From assembly GCA_016184365.1 (NCBI GenBank), contig JACPCW010000089.1, positions 1-49,520 of the forward strand: a DNA stretch of 49,520 nucleotides, written 5' to 3'. This DNA comes from Candidatus Rokuibacteriota bacterium. GTDB taxonomy: Bacteria > Methylomirabilota > Methylomirabilia > Rokubacteriales > CSP1-6. A model generated the notes under the pieces. That model did no database searches. It saw only the letters and a program-made list of their open reading frames with translations, and was not told where the DNA came from. The translations under genes and the position numbers were made by a program. Positions 41,197 through 49,520 of this stretch are shown here, in pieces; position 1 is the first letter of the stretch; each line of letters begins with the position of its first letter.

Positions 41197-42422
41197 CGCC
41201 GCACCTCCACCACGCCGTCCTTCATGACGAGCCGGATCCTCGTCTCATCGGTGAGCACGCCGAGATCGGCGAGCGGGTCGCCGTCGACGACGATCACGTC
41301 GGCGTGCTTGCCCTTCTGCAGCGTCCCGAGATCCGCTTCGAGACCGAGACATTCGGCCGCCCAGCCCGTCGCGGCCTGCAGCGCCTGCATCGACGTCAGG
41401 CCCGCGGCGACGAGCAGCGGCAGCTCCCGCGCGTTCGCGGGATGGCCGTGCCCGCCGGCATCCGTGCCGGCCACGACCTTGACGCCGGCGGCCATCGCCT
41501 TCGCGATCGACGCCATGTGGTGCGCCTGCAGCGCGCGCGCCCGCTCGCGCACGTGCGGCGCCTTCGATTCGCGGTGGTAGTCGTACACGAGCAGCGTCGG
41601 GACGAGCACGATGCCCTTCTCGGCCATCATCGGGATCAGCTCGGAATCCTCGTCGACATAGCAGCCGTGCTCGATGGAATCCACGCCCGCCTCGAGCGCG
41701 ATGCGCAGCCCGCGGCCGCCGAGTGCGTGGCACATGACCTTGCGGCCGAGGGCGTGCGACTCGTCGACGAGCGCGCGCATCTCCTCGAGCGTGAACGCGG
41801 CGTCTTTCGGCCCGTGGCCCTTGCGCGAGCTGGCGCCGCCCGTCGTCGCGCACTTGATGACGTCGGCGCCGGCACGGACCATCGTGCGCACCACGTTCCG
41901 CACGTCTTCGACGCCGCGCGCGACGCCGTCGGGCAGCGACGGATCGTGCGGCACGACGCACTCGTGACCGGACGGCGACACGCGATCGCCGATGCCGCCG
42001 ATGGGCGAGATGATCGTCACGGCGGTGAGGAGGCGCGGCCCGCGGATCAGGCCTTCCTCGACGGCGAGCCGGAACCCGGCGTCGAGCCCGCCGGCATCGC
42101 GCACGGCGGTGTACCCGCGCGAGAGCGTCTGCTGGATCGCCCGCGCGGTGCGGAGATGCCGCGTGCTGCCGGGCTCGCTCAGGCCCCAGCGGCCCGCGAG
42201 GTCGTAGCCGTGGAGCGCCATGTGGTCATGGCAGTCGATCAGGCCGGGCAGGATCGTCCGGCCGCTGACGTCGATGACGTCGGCATCTTTCGGCCAGGCG
42301 CCCGAGCCTGCCGAACCGACGACCTCGATGCGACCGTCACGGACCACGACCGCGGCGTCCCGCACGGGCGCGGCGCCCGTGCCGTCGATCAGCGTGCCGC
42401 CCCGCAGAACCGTGACGGTCAC
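41193..42422 (-). CDS. Amidohydrolase (imidazolonepropionase/prolidase-like)
   Basis: This 409-residue binuclear-type amidohydrolase has HxH at His65/His67 (DCHDHMALH), carbamylated-Lys candidate IKCATTGG, His in CHALGG and SIEHGCYV, and Asp in AGTDAGGHGHP. The C-terminal LGTLQKGKHADVIVVDGDPL is the small beta domain. Such proteins cleave cyclic amides, dipeptides or carbamates. The GTG at 42422 lies 4 bases past the DinB stop, and its own stop overlaps the next gene. Confidence 0.9.
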   Translation of the reverse strand: MTVTVLRGGTLIDGTGAAPVRDAAVVVRDGRIEVVGSAGSGAWPKDADVIDVSGRTILPGLIDCHDHMALHGYDLAGRWGLSEPGSTRHLRTARAIQQTLSRGYTAVRDAGGLDAGFRLAVEEGLIRGPRLLTAVTIISPIGGIGDRVSPSGHECVVPHDPSLPDGVARGVEDVRNVVRTMVRAGADVIKCATTGGASSRKGHGPKDAAFTLEEMRALVDESHALGRKVMCHALGGRGLRIALEAGVDSIEHGCYVDEDSELIPMMAEKGIVLVPTLLVYDYHRESKAPHVRERARALQAHHMASIAKAMAAGVKVVAGTDAGGHGHPANARELPLLVAAGLTSMQALQAATGWAAECLGLEADLGTLQKGKHADVIVVDGDPLADLGVLTDETRIRLVMKDGVVEVRR

Positions 42423-42426
42423 GCGG

Positions 42427-42906
42427 TCACGCTCCGACCGTCGCCTTGATGCTGCCGAGGTGCTCGTCGACGTGACCGGGCAGGAGACCGCCGGCGAGCT
42501 GCTCGGCCGTCATCGCCGGCTGGCCCTGAATCACGACGCCGCTCCGGTCGAGCTCGGCGTCGCTCAGGCCGCGCACCATGACGGCCGCGGCCGCCGCCGT
42601 CTTCTTGTGGAGCGCGAGCGTCTCGGACTTCGTGCACGCCGCATGGTCCTGCGCGTGCTTCGCGTTCATCTGGTGCAGCGCGTCCATCGGGAGGTTCGGT
42701 CCGGGCTTGCCGTCGGCGAGTGTCTTGACGATGCCCGCGATGACCTCGTGCGCCACCGCGATGTGATGCGCCGTCACGCCGACCGGCCACTGCTCCGCCG
42801 CGGTGACCTTCTTCCAGTCGGCGTCGGACAGCCGTTCGATCACGGCCGCCGCTTCATCGACCTTCGCCTCGAACTTCTTTGCGATCGCTTCGGCTCGTGC
42901 CCCCAT
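42427..42906 (-). CDS. DinB-family four-helix metalloprotein
   Basis: This 159-residue helical-bundle protein has metal-type His residues in VTAHHIAVAHEVIAG and in LLPGHVDEHLGSIKA, as in DinB/YfiT-like proteins that bind a divalent metal and sometimes use bacillithiol or mycothiol. A role in the surrounding operon as a small transferase or maleylpyruvate-isomerase-like enzyme is possible. The ATG at 42906 follows GGAGA. Confidence 0.85.
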   Translation of the reverse strand: MGARAEAIAKKFEAKVDEAAAVIERLSDADWKKVTAAEQWPVGVTAHHIAVAHEVIAGIVKTLADGKPGPNLPMDALHQMNAKHAQDHAACTKSETLALHKKTAAAAAVMVRGLSDAELDRSGVVIQGQPAMTAEQLAGGLLPGHVDEHLGSIKATVGA

Positions 42907-42922
42907 GGTGGTCTCCTCGTCG

Positions 42923-44119
42923 TTACGCGAGCGGGAAGTTGTAGAGTCGCGCGGCGTTGTCGCTGATGATCCGGCCGCGCACGCCGGCCGGCAGGTGGCC
43001 AAGCTCCTTGGCGATGTACTCCTGCGAATCGGGCCAGACGCCGTCGGGATGCGGGAAGTCCGAGCCCCACATGATGCGGTCCACGCCGAGCTCGTCGATC
43101 AGCTTGAGACCGACGGGATCGGTCTGATACGTCGCGTAGCACTGCCGCTTCCAGTACTCGCTCGGCGGCATCGTGAGCGAGAGGTCCTTGAACTGGTCCT
43201 CCCACTCGGCGTCCATGCGCCACAGCACGTACGGGATCCAGCCGATGCCGGCCTCGCCGAGCACCACGCGGATGCGCGGATACCGCTCGAGGATGCCGGA
43301 GAAGATCATCGCGGTGAGGATGTTCGACATGTTGATCTGGAACTGCGTGATGTTCGTCGCGAACGCCGCGCGCGCGACGGGCAGCTCCACGTTCGGCGCG
43401 TCCGGCAGCGTCGCGCGCGTGGGATCGCTGCCGACGAGGATGATCTTCCGGATGTGATCCGGCATGTAGCCGCCGACGGTGTGGAAGTGCAGCGGCAGCC
43501 CGGTCGCGTCGATCGCTTCCCACAGCGGGTTCCAGTAGGGATCCCAGAGCGGCGTGAGCTCCGCGGAGTTCGCGATGTCGAGACCACGCAGCGCGCCGCG
43601 CTTGGCCACGCGCTCGACCTCGACGATGGCCGCGTCGATCGGATGGTTCGGAATGCAGGCGAGTCCGGCAAAGCGGTCGGGATGCGCCGAGCAGAACTCC
43701 GCGAGCCATTCGTTGTAGACGCGCATGACCTCGACGGCCGCTTCCGGATCGTTCAGACGGCTCGTGGCGCCGAGGACGCCGTACAGCACTTCGGCCCGCA
43801 CGCCGTCGCGGTCCTGGTCTCGGATCCGCAGATCCGGATCGGTGAGCCGGCGGATGCCGCGCTTGCCGTCGTCGTAGAGTCCCGTTTCGGCCATCCGGTC
43901 CGCGCGATGGATCTTGCCGGGCACGTATTCGCGGCCGGCGGATCCCATACCGTTCACGCGGCCGAGGTTCGCGCCCTTCTTCGTGACCCACATCGGCCCG
44001 CGCGGCCCGTCGGTCACGTACGGCATGCGGTCCCGCAGCTCCGACGACGAGCGCTCGGTGAAGAGCGCCGGCGGCAGCCAGCAGAGATCGACGTGGCAGT
44101 CGGCGGAGATGGCTTTCAT
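42923..44119 (-). CDS. Amidohydrolase 2 family protein (ACMSD-like)
   Basis: This 398-residue TIM-barrel hydrolase/decarboxylase has an N-terminal metal block SADCHVDLCW, where the common HxH is HVD, then LPLHFHTVGG, a Glu in VLGEAGIGWIPY and the catalytic Asp in MWGSDFPHPDG. Members include ACMS decarboxylase and resorcylate decarboxylases. The ATG at 44119 has GGGAG. It heads the five-gene minus-strand unit, suggesting the pathway begins with a decarboxylation or hydrolysis of an aromatic-type acid. Confidence 0.9.
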   Translation of the reverse strand: MKAISADCHVDLCWLPPALFTERSSSELRDRMPYVTDGPRGPMWVTKKGANLGRVNGMGSAGREYVPGKIHRADRMAETGLYDDGKRGIRRLTDPDLRIRDQDRDGVRAEVLYGVLGATSRLNDPEAAVEVMRVYNEWLAEFCSAHPDRFAGLACIPNHPIDAAIVEVERVAKRGALRGLDIANSAELTPLWDPYWNPLWEAIDATGLPLHFHTVGGYMPDHIRKIILVGSDPTRATLPDAPNVELPVARAAFATNITQFQINMSNILTAMIFSGILERYPRIRVVLGEAGIGWIPYVLWRMDAEWEDQFKDLSLTMPPSEYWKRQCYATYQTDPVGLKLIDELGVDRIMWGSDFPHPDGVWPDSQEYIAKELGHLPAGVRGRIISDNAARLYNFPLA

Positions 44120-44228
44120 CAGGATGCTCCCGGATCAATGGGGTTGGCGGGGGGCGCGGTCACAGGCAGAGGGATACACGAAGACGCCCGTCGCGTCTAG
44201 ACTGGCGGTCCACGAGGAGGTGCAACCC

Positions 44229-45203
44229 GTGACCAGTCAGGGGATCGCGGTGGTCCGTGGGCATCTGGCGAAACTCCCGCCGTCGGACACGCTGACGCTG
44301 GCGGACCGTCGGAAACAGTACGACCGGGCCGAGCGGGTGTTCCCCGTGTCGCCGGAGATCGAGGTCGAGACCGTCACGATCGGCGGCGTGCCCGCCGAAC
44401 GCCTGACGCCGCCATCCGTCCGCGACGGCGCCCGCATCCTTTATATGCACGGCGGCGGGTACTGCATCGGCTCGCCGCGGTCCCATCGTCATCTGGCCGC
44501 GGCCATCGGCACGGCCGCCGAGGCGATCGTGGTGCTTCCGGATTACCGCCTGGCGCCCGAGCATCCGTTTCCGGCCGCGCTCGACGATGCGGTCGCGGTG
44601 TATCGCGCGATGCTCGCCGACGGCGCATCGCCCGGACGGATCGCGATCGCGGGTGACTCCGCCGGCGGCGGACTGACCGTGGCGGCGCTCGTCGCGCTTC
44701 GCGATGCGGGCGTGCCGCTACCGGCGGCGGGCGTCTGTCTGTCGCCGTGGGTCGATCTCGCGTGCAGCGGCGGCAGCTACGCCACGCGCCCGCACGCCGA
44801 TCCGATCGTCACCCGGTCGGGCGTCGAGGAGATGGCCGCCGCGTACCTCGGGCAGCGCGATCGCAAGACGCCGCTGGCGTCACCGCTGTACGCGAACCTG
44901 GCCGGTCTTCCGCCGCTGCTGGTCCACGTGGGCAGCGACGAAGTGCTGCTCGACGACGCGATCGGTCTGGCCGATCGGGCCCGCGCCGCGGGCGTTTCCG
45001 TCACGCTCGAAATCTGGGACGGCATGATCCACGTCTGGCCGTGGTTTCTCACGATGCTCGCCGAAGCGCCGACGGCCGTCGGCGCGATCGCCGCATTCGT
45101 ACGCAGTCACGCCGCCCCGGCCGCGCGCGCGAACCGTGCGCTGCCGAACGAGTCGAGCGGCAGCGACGGGGCCCGGCCGGTCACGAGCTCCATCACGAGC
45201 TGA
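44229..45203 (+). CDS. HSL-type alpha/beta hydrolase (esterase)
   Basis: This 324-residue carboxylesterase of the hormone-sensitive-lipase group has the oxyanion motif MHGGGYCIGSP, nucleophile GDSAGGG, PDYRLAPEHPFPAA, acid in SDEVLLDDA and His in MIHVWPWFL. The GTG at 44229 follows GAGGAGG, and upstream open sequence lacks family similarity. The last about 30 residues lie antisense to the DAO gene and may be a read-through tail. It is divergent from the ACMSD-like gene, with 109 bases between the starts. Confidence 0.9.
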   Translation: MTSQGIAVVRGHLAKLPPSDTLTLADRRKQYDRAERVFPVSPEIEVETVTIGGVPAERLTPPSVRDGARILYMHGGGYCIGSPRSHRHLAAAIGTAAEAIVVLPDYRLAPEHPFPAALDDAVAVYRAMLADGASPGRIAIAGDSAGGGLTVAALVALRDAGVPLPAAGVCLSPWVDLACSGGSYATRPHADPIVTRSGVEEMAAAYLGQRDRKTPLASPLYANLAGLPPLLVHVGSDEVLLDDAIGLADRARAAGVSVTLEIWDGMIHVWPWFLTMLAEAPTAVGAIAAFVRSHAAPAARANRALPNESSGSDGARPVTSSITS

Positions 45204-46243
45204 CCGGTGCCCGCGGCATAGCAGATGCCGCGGCGGCTGTGCCCCACCGCGAGGCACAGTCCGCGCGGTTCCGCGGCCATCTCGATGATCGGCCTGTGGT
45301 CCGGTGTCGCCGGCCGCAGGCCCGCCCACGAGCGGATCACGCGAAGCCCGTGAAGCGCCGGGTAGCGCGCCAGCACGCCACGCGCGAAGCGCGCCATCGT
45401 GTCGGCGTCCACGGACGTGTCGAAGCCGACGCGCTCGACGGTGCTGCCGATGATCACGTTCCCGCGACGGGTCTGCCGCGCCGACGGCTCCGACCCGCTC
45501 ACCACGCGACGGATGAATCGCGGCGCCGCCTCGGTCAGCACGATCTGCCCGCGCTGCGGTTCGACGGGCAGCGCGAGGCCGGTCATCGCGCCCACCGCGC
45601 GCGCCCAGGCGCCCGCCGCGTTCACCACGGCGCCGCACGCGATCTCGCCGGCGGACGTGACGACGGCGCTGATTCGATCGCCGGCGGTCCGGATCTCCTG
45701 GACCTCCGTGCCGAGCAGCATGCGGGCACCGCGGCGCGTCGCGCCGAGCGCGAGCGCTCTCGTGAGCGCGAGCGGATTCACGTGGCCGTTCAGCGGGCAG
45801 AACGCGCCACCGAGCACCGCGGGGTGGTGAAAGGCCGGCTCGCACGCGCGCACGCCGTCGGCGTCGAGCCACTCCACGGGGATGCCGTGCCGGCGATAGC
45901 CCTCGTATGCGCGGCGGATCACCGCGAGCTTCTCCGGAGTTTCGGCGACGACGACGCCGCCGCAACGCTCGTACTCGATGTCGACGCCGACCTCGTCGCC
46001 GAGCGCGACGTAGGCGTCGGCACTCATCCGCGTCAGCTCGTAGACCGGCCCGGGATCGGGCTCGTCGAACGAATGTCCCGAGAAGAGCGTCACGAGCCCG
46101 ACGTTCGAACCGGACGCCTCCTGGCCGAGACCGCGGCGCTCCACGATCGTGACCGCCACACCGGCGCGCGCCAGCGCCCACGCGGCGGCGGCGCCGATCA
46201 CTCCGCCGCCGCCGACGACCACGTCGCTCGGGGCCAGGCGCAT
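45107..46243 (-). CDS. DAO-family FAD-dependent oxidoreductase (first)
   Basis: This 378-residue flavoprotein starts with the dinucleotide motif VVVGGGGVIGAAAAWALA and the FAD-binding ERRGLGQEASGSN. CPLNGHVNPLALTRALA and the late IRSWAGLRPATPDHRPII match glycine-oxidase or D-amino-acid-dehydrogenase types. It oxidises an amine or D-amino acid. The gene lies 22 bases after the XRE-cupin regulator gene on the same strand. Confidence 0.92.
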   Translation of the reverse strand: MRLAPSDVVVGGGGVIGAAAAWALARAGVAVTIVERRGLGQEASGSNVGLVTLFSGHSFDEPDPGPVYELTRMSADAYVALGDEVGVDIEYERCGGVVVAETPEKLAVIRRAYEGYRRHGIPVEWLDADGVRACEPAFHHPAVLGGAFCPLNGHVNPLALTRALALGATRRGARMLLGTEVQEIRTAGDRISAVVTSAGEIACGAVVNAAGAWARAVGAMTGLALPVEPQRGQIVLTEAAPRFIRRVVSGSEPSARQTRRGNVIIGSTVERVGFDTSVDADTMARFARGVLARYPALHGLRVIRSWAGLRPATPDHRPIIEMAAEPRGLCLAVGHSRRGICYAAGTGQLVMELVTGRAPSLPLDSFGSARFARAAGAA

Positions 46244-46265
46244 GGTCGGCCGCCGCGCGACCGCG

Positions 46266-46859
46266 TCAGAACGCCGACGGGGACATCGCGGCGACGAGCG
46301 TCGCCGGCGTGGTCCCCGCGTTGACGTACTGGTGCGGCACGGCGCAGTCGAGCGTGATGCTGTCGCCCTCGCCCAGGAGGTGGCGCGCGCTCCCGACGAC
46401 GACCTCGACCGCGCCGGACAGCACGACGGCGCACTCTTCCCCGGCGCCGTGGCCCGCGGTCGGCTTCTCGCAGCTCTTCCCGCGGACGGCGAGGCGCACC
46501 AGCACCATCTGGATCGCCTTGCGGTCGTCGGAGGAGAGCAGGTCGTAGCTGATCCCGAGGGCGGGCCAGCGGATCTCCTTCCGGTCGCTCCGCCTCAGCA
46601 CGGCGCCGAGCCTCGGCGGCTCGGCGAAGAGGGACGACAGTGGCAGGCCGAGCGCGAGCGAGACCTTGCGCAGCGAGCCGAGCGAGGGCTCGGCGACGCC
46701 GCGCTCGACCTGACTCAGCAGGCTCTTCGTCAGACCGGTCACCGACGCGATCTGCGCGAGCGAGAGCCGGCGCACGGTGCGCTCGCGACGGATGCGTGCC
46801 CCGAGTCCGGTGGCCGCACCCTGGCGTCTCTGTTCAACCATATTTGACGGTCGCTTCAT
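46266..46859 (-). CDS. XRE-family regulator with C-terminal cupin domain
   Basis: This 197-residue regulator has a helix-turn-helix (LGARIRRERTVRRLSLAQIA, VTGLTKSLLSQVERG) at about residues 18-70 and a cupin from about 110: ECAVVLSGAVEVVVG, LGEGDSITLDCAVPHQYVN. PuuR-like members of this class control amine and amino-acid catabolism in response to a ligand in the cupin. It sits between the two DAO genes, one on its own strand and one divergent, so it probably represses both. The start is the ATG at 46859; MVEQ at 46841 is an alternative. Confidence 0.9.
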   Translation of the reverse strand: MKRPSNMVEQRRQGAATGLGARIRRERTVRRLSLAQIASVTGLTKSLLSQVERGVAEPSLGSLRKVSLALGLPLSSLFAEPPRLGAVLRRSDRKEIRWPALGISYDLLSSDDRKAIQMVLVRLAVRGKSCEKPTAGHGAGEECAVVLSGAVEVVVGSARHLLGEGDSITLDCAVPHQYVNAGTTPATLVAAMSPSAF

Positions 46860-46938
46860 CGCGCGCTAGTTCTCCCACGGTCCGCGGGTGCGATCAAGAG
46901 GGAATGACGTCCTAGTGCCTCACCATCCGTTCGACTCA

Positions 46939-46968
46939 TTGACGGCCGACCGCTGTTCAACGTTACTA
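46939..46968 (+). promoter_or_regulatory. Possible promoter of the second DAO gene
   Basis: TTGACG (46939-46944) is separated by 18 bases from TTACTA (46963-46968), a fair -35/-10 pair. Transcription would begin about 7 bases after the -10, essentially at the ATG at 46976, and no Shine-Dalgarno sequence precedes that ATG. A leaderless mRNA is therefore suggested. It lies in the 116-base divergent gap next to the regulator gene. Confidence 0.4.
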
Positions 46969-46975
46969 CACACGC

Positions 46976-48178
46976 ATGAGGCTCCCGGACGTCGTCGTCG
47001 TCGGTGGTGGCGTGATCGGATGCGCCGTGGCCTCCGAGTTGATCAGCCGCGGGGTCACCGTCCGCCTGCTGGAGCGCGCCGCGCTCTGCTCCGGCGCCTC
47101 GGGCGCGAACGGCTCGCTCATCTGGCCGCAGGCCATGAAGCGCAGCCTGTCGCTCGAGCTGACGCTGGCGAACTTCCGGCTGTTCCCGACGCTCGGCGAG
47201 GAGCTCGGCGTCGACCTCGCGTACCGGCGATCCGGCGGGATGGTGGCGATCGCCACCGACGAGCAGTGGGACGAGATGCGCCGTTACGTCGACGGCCAGC
47301 AGGCCGTCGGCCTGCCGGCGGAGCTGCTCGATGTCACCGAAGCCAGGCGCCGGGAGCCGGCGCTGAACCCGGCGATCCGCGGCGCCGTCTTCGCGCCGTA
47401 CGGGGGATCGGTCAATCCGTTCCGGCTGACGCTCGGATACGCGCGCGCGGCCCGCGCGGGTGGCGCCGAGCTGCTCCCGGGTACGGAGATCCTCGGCCTC
47501 GTGCGGCGCGGCGACCGGATCGTCGGCGTGCGAACCCCCGCCGGCGAGCAGCACGCGGGTCTCGTGGTCCTCGCCGCCGGGTCGTGGAGCACGTCGGTCG
47601 CCGCGACCGCGGACGTGCGGATCCCCGTGGTCCCGCGCCAGGGCATGATGGTCGTCACCGAGCCCGCGCCATTCCGGCTGCGGCACGTCCTGAAGCCGAT
47701 CAAGTCCGACCGTGACCCGTGGGCGTTCTCGCAGCCCTGGCCCGCGGAGTCGCCGGGCACGCCGGGATACGATCCGAACCTCCCGCCCGGCAAGGGCATG
47801 GGCATCTCGCAGACCGAGGCCGGCAACCTGCTCGTCGGCAGCACCAGCCGTTTCGTCGGCCTCGATCGCATGCCGACACCGGACGGCATCCGCTACATCG
47901 TCGAGCACACGGCGAGCGTCGTCCCCGCCGTCCGCACGCTCCGCGTGCTGCGGACGTGGGCGGGCCTTCGGCCCTACGTCCCCGACGGACTTCCGCTGCT
48001 CGGCCCCGCGCCGGGCGTCGACGGCCTCGTGCTCGCGACCGGCCACGACGGCTCCGGCGTGAACCTCGCGCCGGTCAGCGCGAAGATCGTGGCCGACGTC
48101 GTCACCGGAGCGAAGTCCGACGTCGCCCCGCAGCTTTCCATCGCGTCGTTCGACCCCAGACGGTTCGAGGGAGCCTGA
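46976..48178 (+). CDS. DAO-family FAD-dependent oxidoreductase (second)
   Basis: This 400-residue flavoprotein has DVVVVGGGVIGCAVASELIS, the FAD motif ERAALCSGASGANGS, GGSVNPFRLTLGYARAA and a terminal LRTWAGLRPYVPDGLPLL then GHDGSGVNLAP. It is similar in plan to the first copy but clearly divergent. Such pairs may oxidise opines, sarcosine-like amines or D-amino acids. It is followed 21 bases later by a peptide-type solute-binding protein, so uptake and oxidation are probably linked. Confidence 0.92.
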   Translation: MRLPDVVVVGGGVIGCAVASELISRGVTVRLLERAALCSGASGANGSLIWPQAMKRSLSLELTLANFRLFPTLGEELGVDLAYRRSGGMVAIATDEQWDEMRRYVDGQQAVGLPAELLDVTEARRREPALNPAIRGAVFAPYGGSVNPFRLTLGYARAARAGGAELLPGTEILGLVRRGDRIVGVRTPAGEQHAGLVVLAAGSWSTSVAATADVRIPVVPRQGMMVVTEPAPFRLRHVLKPIKSDRDPWAFSQPWPAESPGTPGYDPNLPPGKGMGISQTEAGNLLVGSTSRFVGLDRMPTPDGIRYIVEHTASVVPAVRTLRVLRTWAGLRPYVPDGLPLLGPAPGVDGLVLATGHDGSGVNLAPVSAKIVADVVTGAKSDVAPQLSIASFDPRRFEGA

Positions 48179-48199
48179 ACCCTACTCAAGGAGTCCGAC

Positions 48200-49520
48200 A
48201 TGCGTACCCGAAGAGTCCCCCTGCTGCGCCTCGCCGTCCTCGTCGTTGCCGGCGTGGTCGCCGTCCTCGTTCCCGCGGCCCACGCCGCGCGCGAGGCGGA
48301 GCTGATCGTCTCCCAGAAGAACGACGTGGAGACGTTCGACCCGCAGATGTCGACCAACACCAGCACGCACAACATCACGATCAACGTCTTCGACACCCTC
48401 GTGCGGCTCGCCGACAACGGGCGCGACTTCGTGCCCGAGCTGGCGGAGTCGTGGAAGGTGATCGACGCGACGACGTGGCAGTTCAAGCTGCGCCGCGGCG
48501 TGAAGTTCCACAACGGGGAAGACTTCAACGCCGAGGCGGTGAAGTTCACGCTCGACACGGTGCTCGACCCGGAGCGGAAGGCGCGCCAGCGCCCGACGTA
48601 TGCGGCGTTCAAGGGCGCCAGGATCGACGACCCGTACACGGTCGCGATCACGACGCACAAGCCGTACGCGATCACGCTGACGCAGCTCCAGGCGCTGATG
48701 ATCCTGCCGCCCGGCTACGTGAAGAAGGTCGGCTGGGACGAGTTCGGCCGGAAGCCCGTCGGCACCGGCCCGTTCAAGTACCGCGAGTGGGAGAAGGACG
48801 TGCGCGTGGTGCTCGACGCGAACGACGCGTACTGGAAGGGCAAGCCGAAGGTGCGCACGCTCGCGTTCAAGCCGATCCCCGAGGACGCCTCCCGCATCGC
48901 GGCGCTGCAGCGCGGCGAGGTCGACATCATCGACGCGGTCCCCTACGACCGCATTCCGGAAATCCAGCGCAGCGCGGGGCTCCGGATCAGCCAGCGGCAG
49001 GGCGAGCAGATCTACATCGGGTTCGACGCGATCCGGTTCGAGCCGTTCAAGAAGCGCGAGGTGCGCCAGGCGCTGAACTACGCGGTCAACGCCGACGCGA
49101 TCGTGAAGAATCTCCTGCTCGGCTACGGCGTCCGTCTCAACGGGCCGTTCTTCCCGGTCACGCCGGGTTACGACGCCAACATCAAGCCGTACCCGTTCGA
49201 TCCCGAGCGCGCCAAGCGGCTGCTGGCGCAGGCCGGGTACGCGAGCGGCTTCGAGGTCGAGTTCGCGCTCTCGCCGGGCCTGCAGGGCATCGCGAAGGGC
49301 CAGGAGGTCGGGGAGGCGATCGCGGGCCAGCTCGGGCGCGTCGGCGTGCGGACGAAGATCGCGATCCACGAGTCGGCGGCGATGTTCAGCAACTACGCGG
49401 CGAAGAAGTTCCAGATGTACCTGTTCCCGTGGAAGTCGAGCCCGGAGTCGGGCCGGCACCTCGAGACGCTGCTGCACTCCAAGACGCGCGGCTACTACTA
49501 CCAGGACGCCGAGACGGACC
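48200..49520 (+). CDS. ABC transporter substrate-binding protein, family 5 (peptide/opine type), partial at window end
   Basis: The open frame starts at ATG 48200 after AAGGAG and runs 440 codons to the window end without a stop. It begins with a signal peptide, MRTRRVPLLRLAVLVVAGVV to AHAA, and continues as a DppA/OppA-like lobe: DVETFDPQMSTNTSTHNITI, LAESWKVIDATTWQFKLRRG, FHNGEDFNAEAVKFTLD. VGTGPFKYREW and RQALNYAVNADAIV are further family marks. The rest of the transporter should follow beyond the window. The preceding DAO gene suggests an amino-acid or peptide-derived ligand. Confidence 0.92.
   Translation, partial: MRTRRVPLLRLAVLVVAGVVAVLVPAAHAAREAELIVSQKNDVETFDPQMSTNTSTHNITINVFDTLVRLADNGRDFVPELAESWKVIDATTWQFKLRRGVKFHNGEDFNAEAVKFTLDTVLDPERKARQRPTYAAFKGARIDDPYTVAITTHKPYAITLTQLQALMILPPGYVKKVGWDEFGRKPVGTGPFKYREWEKDVRVVLDANDAYWKGKPKVRTLAFKPIPEDASRIAALQRGEVDIIDAVPYDRIPEIQRSAGLRISQRQGEQIYIGFDAIRFEPFKKREVRQALNYAVNADAIVKNLLLGYGVRLNGPFFPVTPGYDANIKPYPFDPERAKRLLAQAGYASGFEVEFALSPGLQGIAKGQEVGEAIAGQLGRVGVRTKIAIHESAAMFSNYAAKKFQMYLFPWKSSPESGRHLETLLHSKTRGYYYQDAETD

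Noticed and set aside
1..49520. tRNA, rRNA or riboswitch genes
   Set aside because: No sequence with a convincing cloverleaf, rRNA core or known riboswitch motif was recognised by eye; a covariance search would be decisive.

Overview
The window is a high-GC (roughly two-thirds G+C) bacterial chromosome segment packed with short operons: CoA-linked catabolism, alpha/beta hydrolases, amidohydrolases, zinc alcohol dehydrogenases, FAD oxidoreductases and ABC-transport parts. This content, the GTG/TTG starts and the many 4-nt ATGA/GTGA overlaps fit an uncultured soil lineage (Rokubacteria-like or an actinobacterium-like generalist). That placement is an inference, since no rRNA or other phylogenetic marker is present.

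Layout. 1-600: the edge of an IS91-type transposase gene and a decayed 5' fragment of uvrA. 680-5176: a universal stress protein, then a minus-strand aldo/keto reductase, two-hotdog thioesterase and FadB-like multifunctional protein. 5268-12077: a MoxR/ChlI-type AAA+ ATPase with its VWA partner, a D-aminoacylase and an Abhydrolase_10 protein. 12127-14797: dienelactone hydrolase, cupin, and a cobalt-type nitrile hydratase operon (alpha, beta, accessory). 15159-20881: aspartyl protease, zinc alcohol dehydrogenase, the conserved trio SCO1664 / DUF3090 / histidine phosphatase, and a molybdopterin hydroxylase large subunit. 20920-28693: sirtuin, CaiB-type CoA transferase, MFS carrier, SDR, HIBADH-type dehydrogenase, esterase, cyclase-family hydrolase and another zinc alcohol dehydrogenase.

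28889-30393 is the most unusual stretch: three consecutive integron-type gene cassettes, all on the plus strand. They carry an unknown protein, a HicB-HicA pair and a HicA-HicB pair. Each ends in an attC-like site, and the R'' box of each site complements the box that opens its own cassette. No integrase gene is in the window, so this is a candidate CALIN (attC cluster lacking an integrase). It abuts a truncated IS91 transposase at 30633-31406.

31483-39084: minus-strand antitoxin, Doc toxin, orphan LivH, triple-domain Rid protein and CoA transferase; MutM with a zinc-less finger; FKBP isomerase; a split thiamine-diphosphate enzyme; and a dead DUF4143 ATPase. 39161-44119 is a minus-strand five-gene catabolic operon (Amidohydro_2, DinB, imidazolonepropionase-like amidohydrolase, enolase-superfamily enzyme, VOC protein). 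44229-49520 holds an HSL-type esterase, two DAO-family oxidases around an XRE-cupin regulator, and the start of a peptide-type ABC solute-binding protein.

A G/C-rich palindromic repeat occurs three times (12076, 17848, 36086). The third copy lies in frame inside mutM.
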